The notes under the pieces were generated by a model, which was not told the origin of the DNA, did not search any database, and saw only the letters and a program-made list of their open reading frames with translations. DNA of 10,404 nucleotides, taken from contig NZ_KL585389.1 of assembly GCF_000721935.1 (NCBI RefSeq), forward strand, positions 106,744 to 117,147, in the 5' to 3' direction. Shown here piece after piece: positions 1 to 6,541 of the stretch (positions within the stretch are counted from its first letter, which is position 1; every line of letters begins with the position of its first letter). The DNA comes from Streptomyces sp. NRRL WC-3549 (GTDB taxonomy: Bacteria; Actinomycetota; Actinomycetes; Streptomycetales; Streptomycetaceae). A program made the translations under genes and the position numbers.

Positions 1-1
1 G

Positions 2-451
2 CTGCGGGGCTGGCGCGAGGAGCTGACCGCCGCCGGGATCGAACCCGACGAGTCCCTGGTCGTCGTCACCGACGGCTACGGCCGCGAGGACGGTGCCACC
101 GGCATGGCGGCCCTCCTGGACCGGGGGGAGCGGCCCGACGCCGTGTTCGCGTACAACGACCTCATCGCCATCGGCGCGATGCGCGCCCTCACCGAACGCG
201 GACTGCGGATCCCCGAGGACGTCGCCGTCGTCGGCTTCGACGACATCGAGGAGAGCCGCTACACCACCACCACACTCACCACCATCGCCCCGGACAAAGA
301 GGCCATCGCCCGCCTCGCCGTCGACAGCCTCGTCGAACGGCTCTCCGGCGAGGCCGCCGCCGAACCCCGCCGGCCGCGCCCCGGCTACCGCCTCGTCGTC
401 CGCGAATCCACCGAAGCCCGGCCCGAACCCGGCCACACCGAGGACCACTGA
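2..451 (+). CDS. LacI-family transcriptional regulator, C-terminal part (5' end outside window)
   Basis: The reading frame is open from base 2 with no start codon in a sensible place, so the gene begins upstream and only about the last 149 residues are visible. These match the effector-binding half (periplasmic-binding-protein fold) of LacI/GalR regulators. The stretch [18 protein letters not shown] is followed by the hallmark [18 protein letters not shown] and a [21 protein letters not shown] segment, then a charged tail. The DNA-binding helix-turn-helix is not in the window. Its TGA (449-451) overlaps by one base the ATG of the mutarotase gene, so the two are probably co-transcribed and translationally coupled. 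It is a second, distinct LacI-type regulator from the one at 1565-2632. By context it may respond to a sugar such as galactose; the ligand cannot be read from the sequence. Family assignment is firm, target unknown. Confidence 0.9.
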   Translation: MRGWREELTAAGIEPDESLVVVTDGYGREDGATGMAALLDRGERPDAVFAYNDLIAIGAMRALTERGLRIPEDVAVVGFDDIEESRYTTTTLTTIAPDKEAIARLAVDSLVERLSGEAAAEPRRPRPGYRLVVRESTEARPEPGHTEDH

Positions 452-1430
452 TGCCGCGCCCCACCGTGCACCGCACCCCCTTCGGCTCCGCCCACGGAAC
501 CGAGACCCACCTGTGGACCCTCGACAGCGGGACGGGGGTACGAGCCGGGATACTCACCTACGGCGCCACCCTGCACCGGCTCACCGTCCCCGACACCTCC
601 GGCACCGCCGGCCCCGTCGTACGCTCACTCGCCGGCATCGACGACTACACGGCCGAGCACCCCTACTTCGGCGCCGTCGTCGGACGCTACGCCAACCGCA
701 TCGCGCACGGCCGCTTCACCCTGGACGGCACCGAGCACCACATCCCCGCCAACGACCGGGGCCACGCCCTGCACGGCGGACCGGACGGCTTCCACACCAA
801 GGTGTGGGAGGCGACCGGGGACCACACCGACCACAGCGCCTCCGTCCGGCTCACCCTGCACAGCCCCGACGGCGACATGGGCTTCCCCGGGGCGCTGGAC
901 ACCACCGTCACCTACACCCTGGACGCGGACGGCACCCTCGCCGTCGACTACCGGTCCGTCACCGACCGCCCCACCGTCGTCAGCCTCACCAACCACGCCT
1001 ACTTCGACCTGGCCGGCCACGGCGACGTCCTCGGCCACCGCCTCCAGGTCGACGCCGACGCCTACCTCCCGGTGGACGGCGACGGCATCCCCCTGGGAGC
1101 GGCGGCCCGGGTCCGGGACACGCCCTTCGACCTCACCGAGCCCCGGCTGCTGGGGGAGCGCCTCGGCCACCAGGACGCTCAACTGCGGTCGGCGGGCGGC
1201 TTCGACCACTGCTGGGTGCTGCGCGAGGCGCCGGCGCCCGACGCCCCGCGCCGTGCCGCCCGGCTCTCCGCTCCGGACGGGAGCCGGGTCCTGGAGGTGT
1301 GGACGACCCAGCCGGGCATCCAGGTCTACACTGTCTCTTATACACATTCCCGTGCACCGTCCTGCGCCCCGGCGAGACGGCCCGCAGCCGGACGGAACTG
1401 CGTTTCCCGCACCTGCCGGGGCGCGGCTGA
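451..1430 (+). pseudogene. galM: Aldose 1-epimerase (galactose mutarotase), interrupted by adapter sequence and frame change
   Basis: Aldose 1-epimerase interconverts alpha and beta anomers of galactose or glucose in the cytoplasm, feeding beta-galactosidase product to galactokinase. Frame 1 from ATG 451 shows the family pattern: GRYANRIAHGRF, ALHGGPDGFHTKVWEA (His108), SLTNHAYFDLAG (His182), and GGFDHCWVL (Asp252). The His-His spacing of 74 matches the bacterial GalM active site. The protein is good up to PGIQVYT (about residue 294). At 1331 a 17-base Tn5/Nextera mosaic end begins, and after it the true C-terminus (FPCTVLRPGETARSRTELRF) continues in frame 3 to TGA 1428-1430. The usual LCLETQHFPDSP region with the catalytic Glu, roughly 40 residues, is missing. 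Left in frame 1, translation would run on to 1803 with meaningless sequence. The conserved order on both sides suggests an intact gene in the organism and damage in the assembly. Start is by overlap with the upstream stop codon. Confidence 0.9.
1331..1347 (+). other. Tn5/Nextera transposase mosaic-end (adapter) sequence, 17 of 19 bases
   Basis: CTGTCTCTTATACACAT is identical to the first 17 bases of the 19-base mosaic end used in Tn5-based library preparation (CTGTCTCTTATACACATCT). It is AT-rich in a very GC-rich gene and sits exactly where the mutarotase loses homology and changes frame. There is no second end, no 9-bp target duplication and no cargo, so a real Tn5 insertion is unlikely. An untrimmed adapter built into a contig join is the best explanation. 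Confidence 0.93.
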
Positions 1431-1489
1431 CGGCGCGTCCGCCGGCGGGGCGGGCCGGCCGGACGGCGGGCCCGTACCGCGTTCGTCAC

Positions 1490-1560
1490 CCCTCTGGACG
1501 CCGCCCTCACCGGATGGGGCGTGGCTCCCCGTCCTCCCGGTGAGGGCGGCGTCCAGAGGG
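1490..1560. terminator. Bidirectional hairpin terminator between convergent genes
   Basis: Bases 1490-1513 and 1537-1560 are perfect reverse complements (24 bp), with a 23-base loop that can itself pair GGGG 1516-1519 with CCCC 1527-1530. The hairpin fills the gap between the mutarotase stop (1430) and the minus-strand LacI-family stop (1565-1567), so it can end transcription from both sides. There is no U-run, as is usual for actinomycete terminators. Confidence 0.88.
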
Positions 1561-1564
1561 TGCG

Positions 1565-2632
1565 TCACGTCGGCAGGGTGGCGCGGGGGCGGCCGTCTCG
1601 GCGCGGCGGCGGGGCCGTGCTCGACCGGACCACCAGCCGGGTCGGTACCAGCGTGGTGCCGCGCTCCGCCGTCTCGTTGCGGATCTGCCGCAGCACCCCG
1701 TCCACGCAGAGCCGGCCGATCTCGGCGAAGTCCTGGTGGACCGTGGTCAGCGGCGGGTGGAACGAGGCCGAGTCGGCGATGTCGTCGAACCCCACGACGC
1801 TGACGTCCTGGGGGACCCGCCTGCCGCGCTCGTGCAGGGCACGCAGGATACCCAGCGCCATCTGGTCGTTGGCCGCGAAGACCGCGGTGACGGAGGGGTC
1901 CGCCGCCAGGGTGAGACCGGCTTCGTACCCGGAGGCCGCCGACCAGTCGCCGCCCACCGGCGGCGGAACGGGGCGCCCCGCCTCCTCCAGGGTCCGCCGC
2001 CAGGCGGCGGCACGCCGTTGCGCGGCGAAGGACTCGGTGGGCCCGGCCACGTGCGCCACGGTGTGGTGCCCGAGGTCGAGCAGGTGCTGTACGGCTGCCC
2101 GGGCACCGCCGGACTGATCGGTGTCCACGACGCTGTAGCGGTCACCCGCGTCCGAATCGGCCACCACGACATGGGTGTTCGGGGGCAGGGACATGGCGGC
2201 GTCCAGAAGGTGGACTTCCATGATCACGATCATACCGTCCACCACCTGCTCGCCGAGCACGGTGACGGCGCCCCTGACCCCCGTGCTGGTGGGCGTGGCC
2301 ACCGGCAGCAGGGTGATGGCGTACCCTTCGTCCGCCGCGGAGGCCGAAATGGCCTCCAGCGTACGGACGTTGCCCGTCGTGGCCAGCGTGAACAGGACCA
2401 CGCCCAGGGTGCGGAACTTCCCGCTCTTGAGCGCGCGCGCCGCACTGTTGGGCCGGTAGTTCAGCTCCTTCATGGCGGACAGGACACGTAGGCGGGTTCC
2501 CTCGGAGACCACGGAATGCCCGTTGGACACACGGGAGACGGTCTGTGAGGAGACGCCGGCCAGGCGGGCGACGTCGGCCATGGAGGCTTCCCTGCGGGGT
2601 GGCCGTTCCATGGCCGGTTCCTGTCCGTGCAC
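1565..2632 (-). CDS. LacI-family transcriptional regulator, likely repressor of the divergent galactoside operon
   Basis: The 355-residue protein is of normal LacI-family length. Residues 18-66 form the DNA-binding domain: MADVARLAGVSSQTVSRVSN is the helix-turn-helix, with Ser29-Gln30 at the recognition-helix positions, and AARALKSGK is the hinge helix whose Leu normally inserts at a central CpG. The rest is the sugar-binding periplasmic-type fold, with SVTAVFAANDQMALGILRAL and the hallmark VPQDVSVVGFDDIADSASF near the C-terminus. The chosen start is GTG at 2632, because a strong GGAGGA lies 7 bases upstream; ATG at 2611 or 2581 has no comparable site. The gene is divergent from the permease/binding protein/galactosidase operon, and the control region contains a perfect palindrome with a central CG, typical for this family. 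It probably represses the operon until a galactoside-derived inducer binds. Ligand and autoregulation are inferred. Confidence 0.93.
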   Translation of the reverse strand: MHGQEPAMERPPRREASMADVARLAGVSSQTVSRVSNGHSVVSEGTRLRVLSAMKELNYRPNSAARALKSGKFRTLGVVLFTLATTGNVRTLEAISASAADEGYAITLLPVATPTSTGVRGAVTVLGEQVVDGMIVIMEVHLLDAAMSLPPNTHVVVADSDAGDRYSVVDTDQSGGARAAVQHLLDLGHHTVAHVAGPTESFAAQRRAAAWRRTLEEAGRPVPPPVGGDWSAASGYEAGLTLAADPSVTAVFAANDQMALGILRALHERGRRVPQDVSVVGFDDIADSASFHPPLTTVHQDFAEIGRLCVDGVLRQIRNETAERGTTLVPTRLVVRSSTAPPPRRDGRPRATLPT

Positions 2633-2639
2633 TTCGTCT

Positions 2640-2645
2640 TCCTCC
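2640..2645 (-). promoter_or_regulatory. Ribosome binding site fixing the GTG start of the LacI-family gene
   Basis: On the minus strand GGAGGA lies 7 bases before the GTG at 2632. It favours this start over the in-frame ATGs at 2611 and 2581, which would shorten the N-terminus by 7 or 17 residues without touching the helix-turn-helix. Confidence 0.75.
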
Positions 2646-2956
2646 GGGATGGTGTGGTGAGCCTCTCGCCGTACGGGCAGGGCGCCGCCCCGGCCGCGGG
2701 CCGTCTTGCACCGCGGTCGTCCGGGAGTGTGCCGATCGGTTCCCGCCCCGTCCCCCGCACCGCGTGTGGCTCGTACCGGATGTCGACGAAGGCTCGGACC
2801 ATCGGCATTTCTACCACTTTCGGTCGCTCCGTGCTGACGGGCACGGGGACCCGCGCGAAGGCTGCTCGCCGGAAGAGGGCAGGATGGGGCGGCCGGCGGC
2901 GCAACTCGTCGGCGGGCGCGCGGAATCCTCGCCTTGACGGTGCGCGGAGCAGGCGT
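2646..2956. other. Non-coding divergent control region (leader of the minus-strand regulator)
   Basis: This stretch lies between the regulator ribosome binding site and the operator cluster. Open frames crossing it show no recognisable domain and are continuations or shadows of neighbouring genes. I see no strong hairpin, tRNA or small gene. It probably carries the regulator promoter and 5' untranslated region; I could not pick a convincing -10/-35 pair. Confidence 0.5.
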
Positions 2957-2965
2957 GTAAACATC
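2957..2965 (+). promoter_or_regulatory. Upstream operator half-site (direct repeat of the main operator's right half)
   Basis: GTAAACATC here repeats exactly at 2987-2995, with starts 30 bp apart (close to three helical turns). Only the right half of the palindrome is kept, so this would be a weak auxiliary site. Confidence 0.5.
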
Positions 2966-2979
2966 ACTTCACCCATTGC

Positions 2980-2993
2980 TGTTTACGTAAACA
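2980..2993. promoter_or_regulatory. LacI-family operator, perfect 14-bp palindrome
   Basis: TGTTTACGTAAACA is a perfect palindrome with a central CG, the usual LacI/GalR operator form. It stands out as AT-rich in GC-rich DNA, 87 bp before the permease start and between that gene and the divergent LacI-family gene. A weak promoter (TTTACG 2982-2987, 18-base spacer, TACAGC 3006-3011) would be covered by the operator; that promoter is only a guess. Binding by the 1565-2632 protein is inferred from position. Confidence 0.8.
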
Positions 2994-3079
2994 TCGGTTC
3001 TCGAGTACAGCGCCTCCACGATGTCCGGTGTCTCCCTCCGGCCGGGGCCATGCTCAACGCCGGACCAGTAGGAGTACCC

Positions 3080-4000
3080 ATGACGGCCGTTACGCCGCTC
3101 ACGACCGGACGCCGCCCACCAGCCGGACGTTCCCGTTCCCGGCGCGGGCGGATCGGATGGCTCTTCGTCGGGCCCTTCATGGCCGTGTTCGCCCTGGTCT
3201 TCCTCGCCCCGATCGCCTACTCGCTGTATCTCAGCTTCTTCCGGGACCAGTTGGTCGGCGGCACCTCGTTCGTCGGCCTCGACAACTTCCGGCGCGCCTT
3301 CGAGGACGACCAGTTCTGGGCCGCCGTGGGCCGGGTGGCGCTCTTCCTCGCGGTGCAGGTGCCCGTCATGCTCGGGCTCGCGCTGCTCGTGGCCCTGGCG
3401 CTCGACAGCGGCAGGCTCTACGGGAAGAGCTTCTTCCGGATCTCCGTCTTCCTGCCGTACGCCGTGCCCGCCGTCGTCGCCACGCTGATGTGGGGCTTCA
3501 TCTACGGCACCCGCTTCGGGCTGGTCGGCAACATCAACGACGCCTTCAACGTGTCACTGCCCGACCCGCTCTCGCCCTCCCTGGTGCTGGCCAGCATCGG
3601 CAACATCGTCACCTGGGAGTTCATCGGCTACAACATGCTGATCTTCTACTCGGCGCTGCGTGTCGTGCCCAAGTCCCTCTACGAGGCCGCCGAGATCGAC
3701 GGCGCGGGCCAGTGGCGGATCATCGCCGCGGTGAAGATCCCCGCGATCCGCGGGGCGCTGGTGATCGCGACCATCTTCTCGGTGATCGGAAGCTTCCAGC
3801 TCTTCAACGAGCCCAGCATCCTGCAGAGCCTGGCCCCCAACGCGATCACGACCTACTTCACGCCCAACCTCTACACCTTCACGCTGTCCTTCTCCGGCCG
3901 GCAGCAGAACTACGCGGCCACCGTCTCCCTCGTCATGGGCGTCGTTACGATGATCATCGCCTACGCGGTCCAGCTGCGCGGCATGCGAAAGGAGGCGTGA
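3080..4000 (+). CDS. ABC sugar transporter permease (MalF/UgpA-like, binding-protein-dependent)
   Basis: The 306-residue integral membrane protein is one half of the membrane channel of a carbohydrate importer. About six hydrophobic segments are visible: residues ~25-53 (GWLFVGPFMAVFALVFLAPIA), then segments around FLAVQVPVMLGLALLVALAL, VFLPYAVPAVVATLMWGFI, LASIGNIVTWEFIGYNMLIF, ALVIATIFSVIGSFQLF and VSLVMGVVTMIIAYAVQL. The cytoplasmic EAA loop that contacts the ATPase starts at Glu202 (EAAEIDGAGQWRIIAAVKIP). The start is ATG 3080, with GGAG at 3071-3074 upstream; an in-frame ATG at 3050 lacks this site. It is the first gene of the operon, directly downstream of the LacI-type operator, and is followed after 3 bases by the second permease. 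The substrate is inferred to be a galactoside from the GH42 gene downstream. Confidence 0.94.
   Translation: MTAVTPLTTGRRPPAGRSRSRRGRIGWLFVGPFMAVFALVFLAPIAYSLYLSFFRDQLVGGTSFVGLDNFRRAFEDDQFWAAVGRVALFLAVQVPVMLGLALLVALALDSGRLYGKSFFRISVFLPYAVPAVVATLMWGFIYGTRFGLVGNINDAFNVSLPDPLSPSLVLASIGNIVTWEFIGYNMLIFYSALRVVPKSLYEAAEIDGAGQWRIIAAVKIPAIRGALVIATIFSVIGSFQLFNEPSILQSLAPNAITTYFTPNLYTFTLSFSGRQQNYAATVSLVMGVVTMIIAYAVQLRGMRKEA
3988..3995 (+). promoter_or_regulatory. Ribosome binding site of the second permease, inside the first permease gene
   Basis: AAAGGAGG, a near-perfect anti-16S match, lies in the last codons of the first permease, 8 bases before ATG 4004. It supports coupled translation of the two permeases and fixes the second start. 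Confidence 0.85.
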
Positions 4001-4003
4001 GCG

Positions 4004-4942
4004 ATGAGCGCGCCCACGTACACCGCCGAGCCGACCCGGCGTACCACCCACCGTGCCCCGGTGTCACGGCGCGGTCCCCGCCGGCGCCACTCGGCCGACC
4101 GCCCGCGCCGCAGCGTCCTGCTCACCGTGCTCATGGGCCTGACCGCGCTCTACGCGCTCATGCCCCTGGCCTGGCTCGTCATCAACGCCACCAAGACGCA
4201 GAAGAGCCTCCTCGACTCCTTCGGCCTCTGGTTCAGCGGGGACTTCGCCCTCTGGGACAACATCTCCCAGACGCTCACCTACGACGACGGCATCTTCGTC
4301 CGCTGGTTCCTCAACACCCTGCTCTACGTGGTGGTGGGCGCCGGCGGGGCCACCTTCCTCGCGGTCCTCGGCGGCTACGGCCTGGCCAAGTTCGACTTCG
4401 CGGGCAAGCGCGCGGTCTTCGCCACCGTCATCGGCGCGGTGGCCGTGCCCGCGACCGCGCTGGCGGTCCCCACCTTCCTCATGTTCAGCAAGATGGGCCT
4501 CACCAACACCCCGTGGTCCGTCATCATCCCGTCGCTCATATCCCCCTTCGGGCTCTACCTCATGTGGGTGTTCGCCGCCGAGGCCGTCCCCACCGAGCTC
4601 CTGGAAGCGGCCCGGGTGGACGGCTCCGGCGAACTGCGGACCTTCTTCCGCGTCGCGCTCCCGCTGCTGACGCCCGGCATCGTCACGGTCCTGCTGTTCA
4701 CCATGGTGCAGACCTGGAACAACTACTTCCTGCCCCTCATCATGATCAAGGACCCGGGCTGGTACCCGCTGACGCTGGGACTGAACGCCTGGAACGCGCA
4801 GGCCGCGACCGCCGGCGGCCAGCCGGTCTTCAACCTGGTCATCACGGGCTCCCTGCTGACGATCGTGCCGCTCGTCATCGCCTTCCTGCTGCTCCAGCGC
4901 TACTGGCAGTCCGGACTGGCGGCGGGCAGCGTCAAGGGATGA
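4004..4942 (+). CDS. ABC sugar transporter permease (MalG/UgpE-like, binding-protein-dependent)
   Basis: The 312-residue membrane protein pairs with the 3080-4000 permease to form the sugar channel. A basic, Arg-rich cytoplasmic N-terminus (residues ~11-37) leads into the first membrane segment (SVLLTVLMGLTALYALMPLAWLVI). Further segments follow at TLLYVVVGAGGATFLAVLGGYGLA, AVFATVIGAVAVPATALAVPTFLMF, SVIIPSLISPFGLYLMWVF, IVTVLLFTMVQTWNNYFLPLI and LVITGSLLTIVPLVIAFLLLQ. The EAA loop starts at Glu201 (EAARVDGSGELRTFFRVALPLLTPGI), a canonical MalG-type motif. The gene starts 3 bases after the previous stop, with its ribosome binding site inside that gene, so expression is coupled. No ATP-binding subunit follows in the window. 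Confidence 0.94.
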   Translation: MSAPTYTAEPTRRTTHRAPVSRRGPRRRHSADRPRRSVLLTVLMGLTALYALMPLAWLVINATKTQKSLLDSFGLWFSGDFALWDNISQTLTYDDGIFVRWFLNTLLYVVVGAGGATFLAVLGGYGLAKFDFAGKRAVFATVIGAVAVPATALAVPTFLMFSKMGLTNTPWSVIIPSLISPFGLYLMWVFAAEAVPTELLEAARVDGSGELRTFFRVALPLLTPGIVTVLLFTMVQTWNNYFLPLIMIKDPGWYPLTLGLNAWNAQAATAGGQPVFNLVITGSLLTIVPLVIAFLLLQRYWQSGLAAGSVKG

Positions 4943-5103
4943 CCCGCCCCCCGGCCCGGAGGGCCACCCGATCTCCGCACCGTGGCACCGGCTTACCCCG
5001 GCTCCCGACCGGTGCGGTGTTCCACCCTCTCCACCTTCCGCGCCCCATGGCGCGGACGTTCGACGGTTCGTGCACCACCCTCACCACAACGGAGTGAAGC
5101 GAT
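4943..5103 (+). other. Intergenic leader before the binding protein, with possible alternative hairpins
   Basis: Two overlapping short stems are possible: 4975-4982 with 5010-5017 (8 bp), or 4985-4991 with 5009-5015 (7 bp); they exclude each other. They could adjust expression of the binding protein relative to the permeases, but short GC stems are common in such DNA. GGAG at 5091-5094 is the ribosome binding site for ATG 5104. Confidence 0.35.
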
Positions 5104-6444
5104 ATGAGAACCATGACCAGACGCGCGATGCGTGGCGTCGGCCTGCTGTGTGCGGCCGCGCTGAGCCTCACCGCGTGCGGGTCCTCCGACGAGTCCGGTT
5201 CGGACAAGGCCGTGACGGGCGGTGATCTGCGGGCGGCCCTCAAGGAGGGCGGCTCGATCACGGTGTGGGCTTGGGAACCGACGCTGAAGCAGGTGGTCAG
5301 CGACTTCCAGAAGGAGTACCCGAAGGTCAAGGTGAAGCTGGTCAACGCCGGTACCGGCAACGACCAGTACACCGCCCTGCAGAACGCCGTGCAGGCCGGC
5401 TCCGGGGTCCCGGACGTCGCGCAGGTCGAGTACTACGCCCTCGGACAGTTCGCCCTCGGCAAGTCCCTCGAGGACCTGAGCCGCTACGGCGCGGACAAGT
5501 TCAAGAACGACTACTCGCCGGGCCCGTGGAACGCGGTCACCGTCGACGACGCCGTCTTCGCCCTGCCCATGGACTCCGGGCCGATGGCGCTCTTCTACAA
5601 CAAGAAGGTGCTGGACAAGCACCAGATCGCCACGCCCACCACCTGGGACGAGTACCTGGAGGCCGCGCGCGCCCTGCACGCCGCCGACCCGAAGGCGTAC
5701 ATCACCAACGACACCGGTGACGCCGGGTTCACGACCAGCATGATCTGGCAGGCCGGCGGAACCCCCTTCCAGACCCGCGACACCAACGTGACGGTCGACC
5801 TCACCAACGACAAGGGTGTCGTCGCCTTCACCAAGGTCTGGCAGAAGCTCATCGACGAGAAGCTGCTGGCGCCCGTCAGCTCCTGGAGCGACGAGTGGTA
5901 CAAGGGCCTGGCGGACGGCACCATCGCCACCCTCGCCACCGGCGCGTGGATGCCCGCCAACTTCGTCTCGGGCGTCGAGGGCGCCAAGGGTGACTGGCGC
6001 GCGGCCGCGCTCCCGCAGTGGAAGAAGGGCGAGGAGGTCAGCTCCGAGAACGGCGGCAGCTCCCTCGCGGTGATGAAGGCGAGCAAGAGCAAGGAGCTGG
6101 CGTACGCGTTCAACGAGTACGCCAACCACGCGGAGGGCGTCCAGGCCCGCCTCGAAGGCGGTGCCTTCCCGGCGACCACGGCCGACCTGGCCTCCCCGAC
6201 GTTCCTGGACACCCCCTTCCCGTACTTCGGCGGCCAGAAGGCGAACGAGATCTTCGCCCGCTCGGCCAGCCAGGTGCCCGAGGACTGGTCCTACCTGCCG
6301 TACCAGGTGTACGCGAACTCCATATTCAACGACTCCGTCGGCAAGGCGTACGTCTCCGACACCACCCTGGCCGACGGGCTGAAGGCCTGGCAGAAGGCCG
6401 CCGTCGACTACGGCACGGAACAGGGCTTCGACGTCAACAAGTGA
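5104..6444 (+). CDS. ABC transporter sugar-binding lipoprotein (family 1 extracellular solute-binding protein)
   Basis: This 446-residue protein captures the sugar outside the cell and delivers it to the two permeases. It starts with a lipoprotein signal: basic n-region (MRTMTRRAMR), hydrophobic core, and lipobox LTAC with the lipidated Cys at residue 25, then a Ser/Asp-rich linker. The mature fold begins with ITVWAWEPTLKQVVSDFQKEYPKVKVKLVNAG (from residue 52). It continues with family features such as VPDVAQVEYYALGQFA, VFALPMDSGPMALFYNKKVLDKH, PTTWDEYLEAARAL, ATLATGAWMPANFV and a C-terminal helical region. Length is typical of bacterial oligosaccharide-binding proteins. GGAG sits 9 bases before the ATG; Met4 is an alternative start. 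The separate leader and the hairpin behind the gene suggest higher expression than the permeases. The ligand is inferred to be a beta-galactoside or galacto-oligosaccharide, from the next gene. Confidence 0.94.
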   Translation: MRTMTRRAMRGVGLLCAAALSLTACGSSDESGSDKAVTGGDLRAALKEGGSITVWAWEPTLKQVVSDFQKEYPKVKVKLVNAGTGNDQYTALQNAVQAGSGVPDVAQVEYYALGQFALGKSLEDLSRYGADKFKNDYSPGPWNAVTVDDAVFALPMDSGPMALFYNKKVLDKHQIATPTTWDEYLEAARALHAADPKAYITNDTGDAGFTTSMIWQAGGTPFQTRDTNVTVDLTNDKGVVAFTKVWQKLIDEKLLAPVSSWSDEWYKGLADGTIATLATGAWMPANFVSGVEGAKGDWRAAALPQWKKGEEVSSENGGSSLAVMKASKSKELAYAFNEYANHAEGVQARLEGGAFPATTADLASPTFLDTPFPYFGGQKANEIFARSASQVPEDWSYLPYQVYANSIFNDSVGKAYVSDTTLADGLKAWQKAAVDYGTEQGFDVNK

Positions 6445-6460
6445 CGCCGGCCCGCTGAAC

Positions 6461-6509
6461 CGGCACAGGGCGGTCGCCCGTTCGTCCGACGGGCGACCGC
6501 CCTGTGCCG
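6461..6509 (+). terminator. Perfect 20-bp hairpin between binding protein and beta-galactosidase
   Basis: Bases 6461-6480 and 6490-6509 are exact reverse complements around a 9-base loop. The hairpin lies 17 bases after the binding-protein stop and ends 32 bases before the galactosidase ATG, with no T-run. It may terminate partly, or protect the 3' end of the upstream mRNA, giving more binding protein than enzyme. As a full terminator it would require a separate galactosidase promoter in the short remaining gap, where I see none. Confidence 0.85.
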
Positions 6510-6541
6510 TACTCGCACCCCCCGTATCCGAAAGGATCATC

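Noticed and set aside
625..1347. 240-residue minus-strand open frame beginning MCIRDS
   Set aside because: Its start is created by the adapter sequence and the rest is antisense to the mutarotase; no domain is recognisable.
1331..1347. A genuine Tn5 insertion or transposon scar
   Set aside because: There is a single partial end, no second end, no 9-bp target duplication, and host sequence is lost rather than gained.
93..1430. 445-residue plus-strand frame read as one protein
   Set aside because: Its first part is an out-of-frame shadow (Pro/Arg-rich) of the regulator and mutarotase; only the last 27 or so residues are the genuine mutarotase C-terminus.
4975..5017. Riboswitch or attenuator ahead of the binding protein
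   Set aside because: Only two short alternative GC stems are seen, with no known riboswitch core; kept as a low-confidence note.
3028..5097. 689-residue plus-strand frame across both permeases
   Set aside because: Arg/Pro/His-rich shadow of the permease genes in another frame, with no plausible start or domain.
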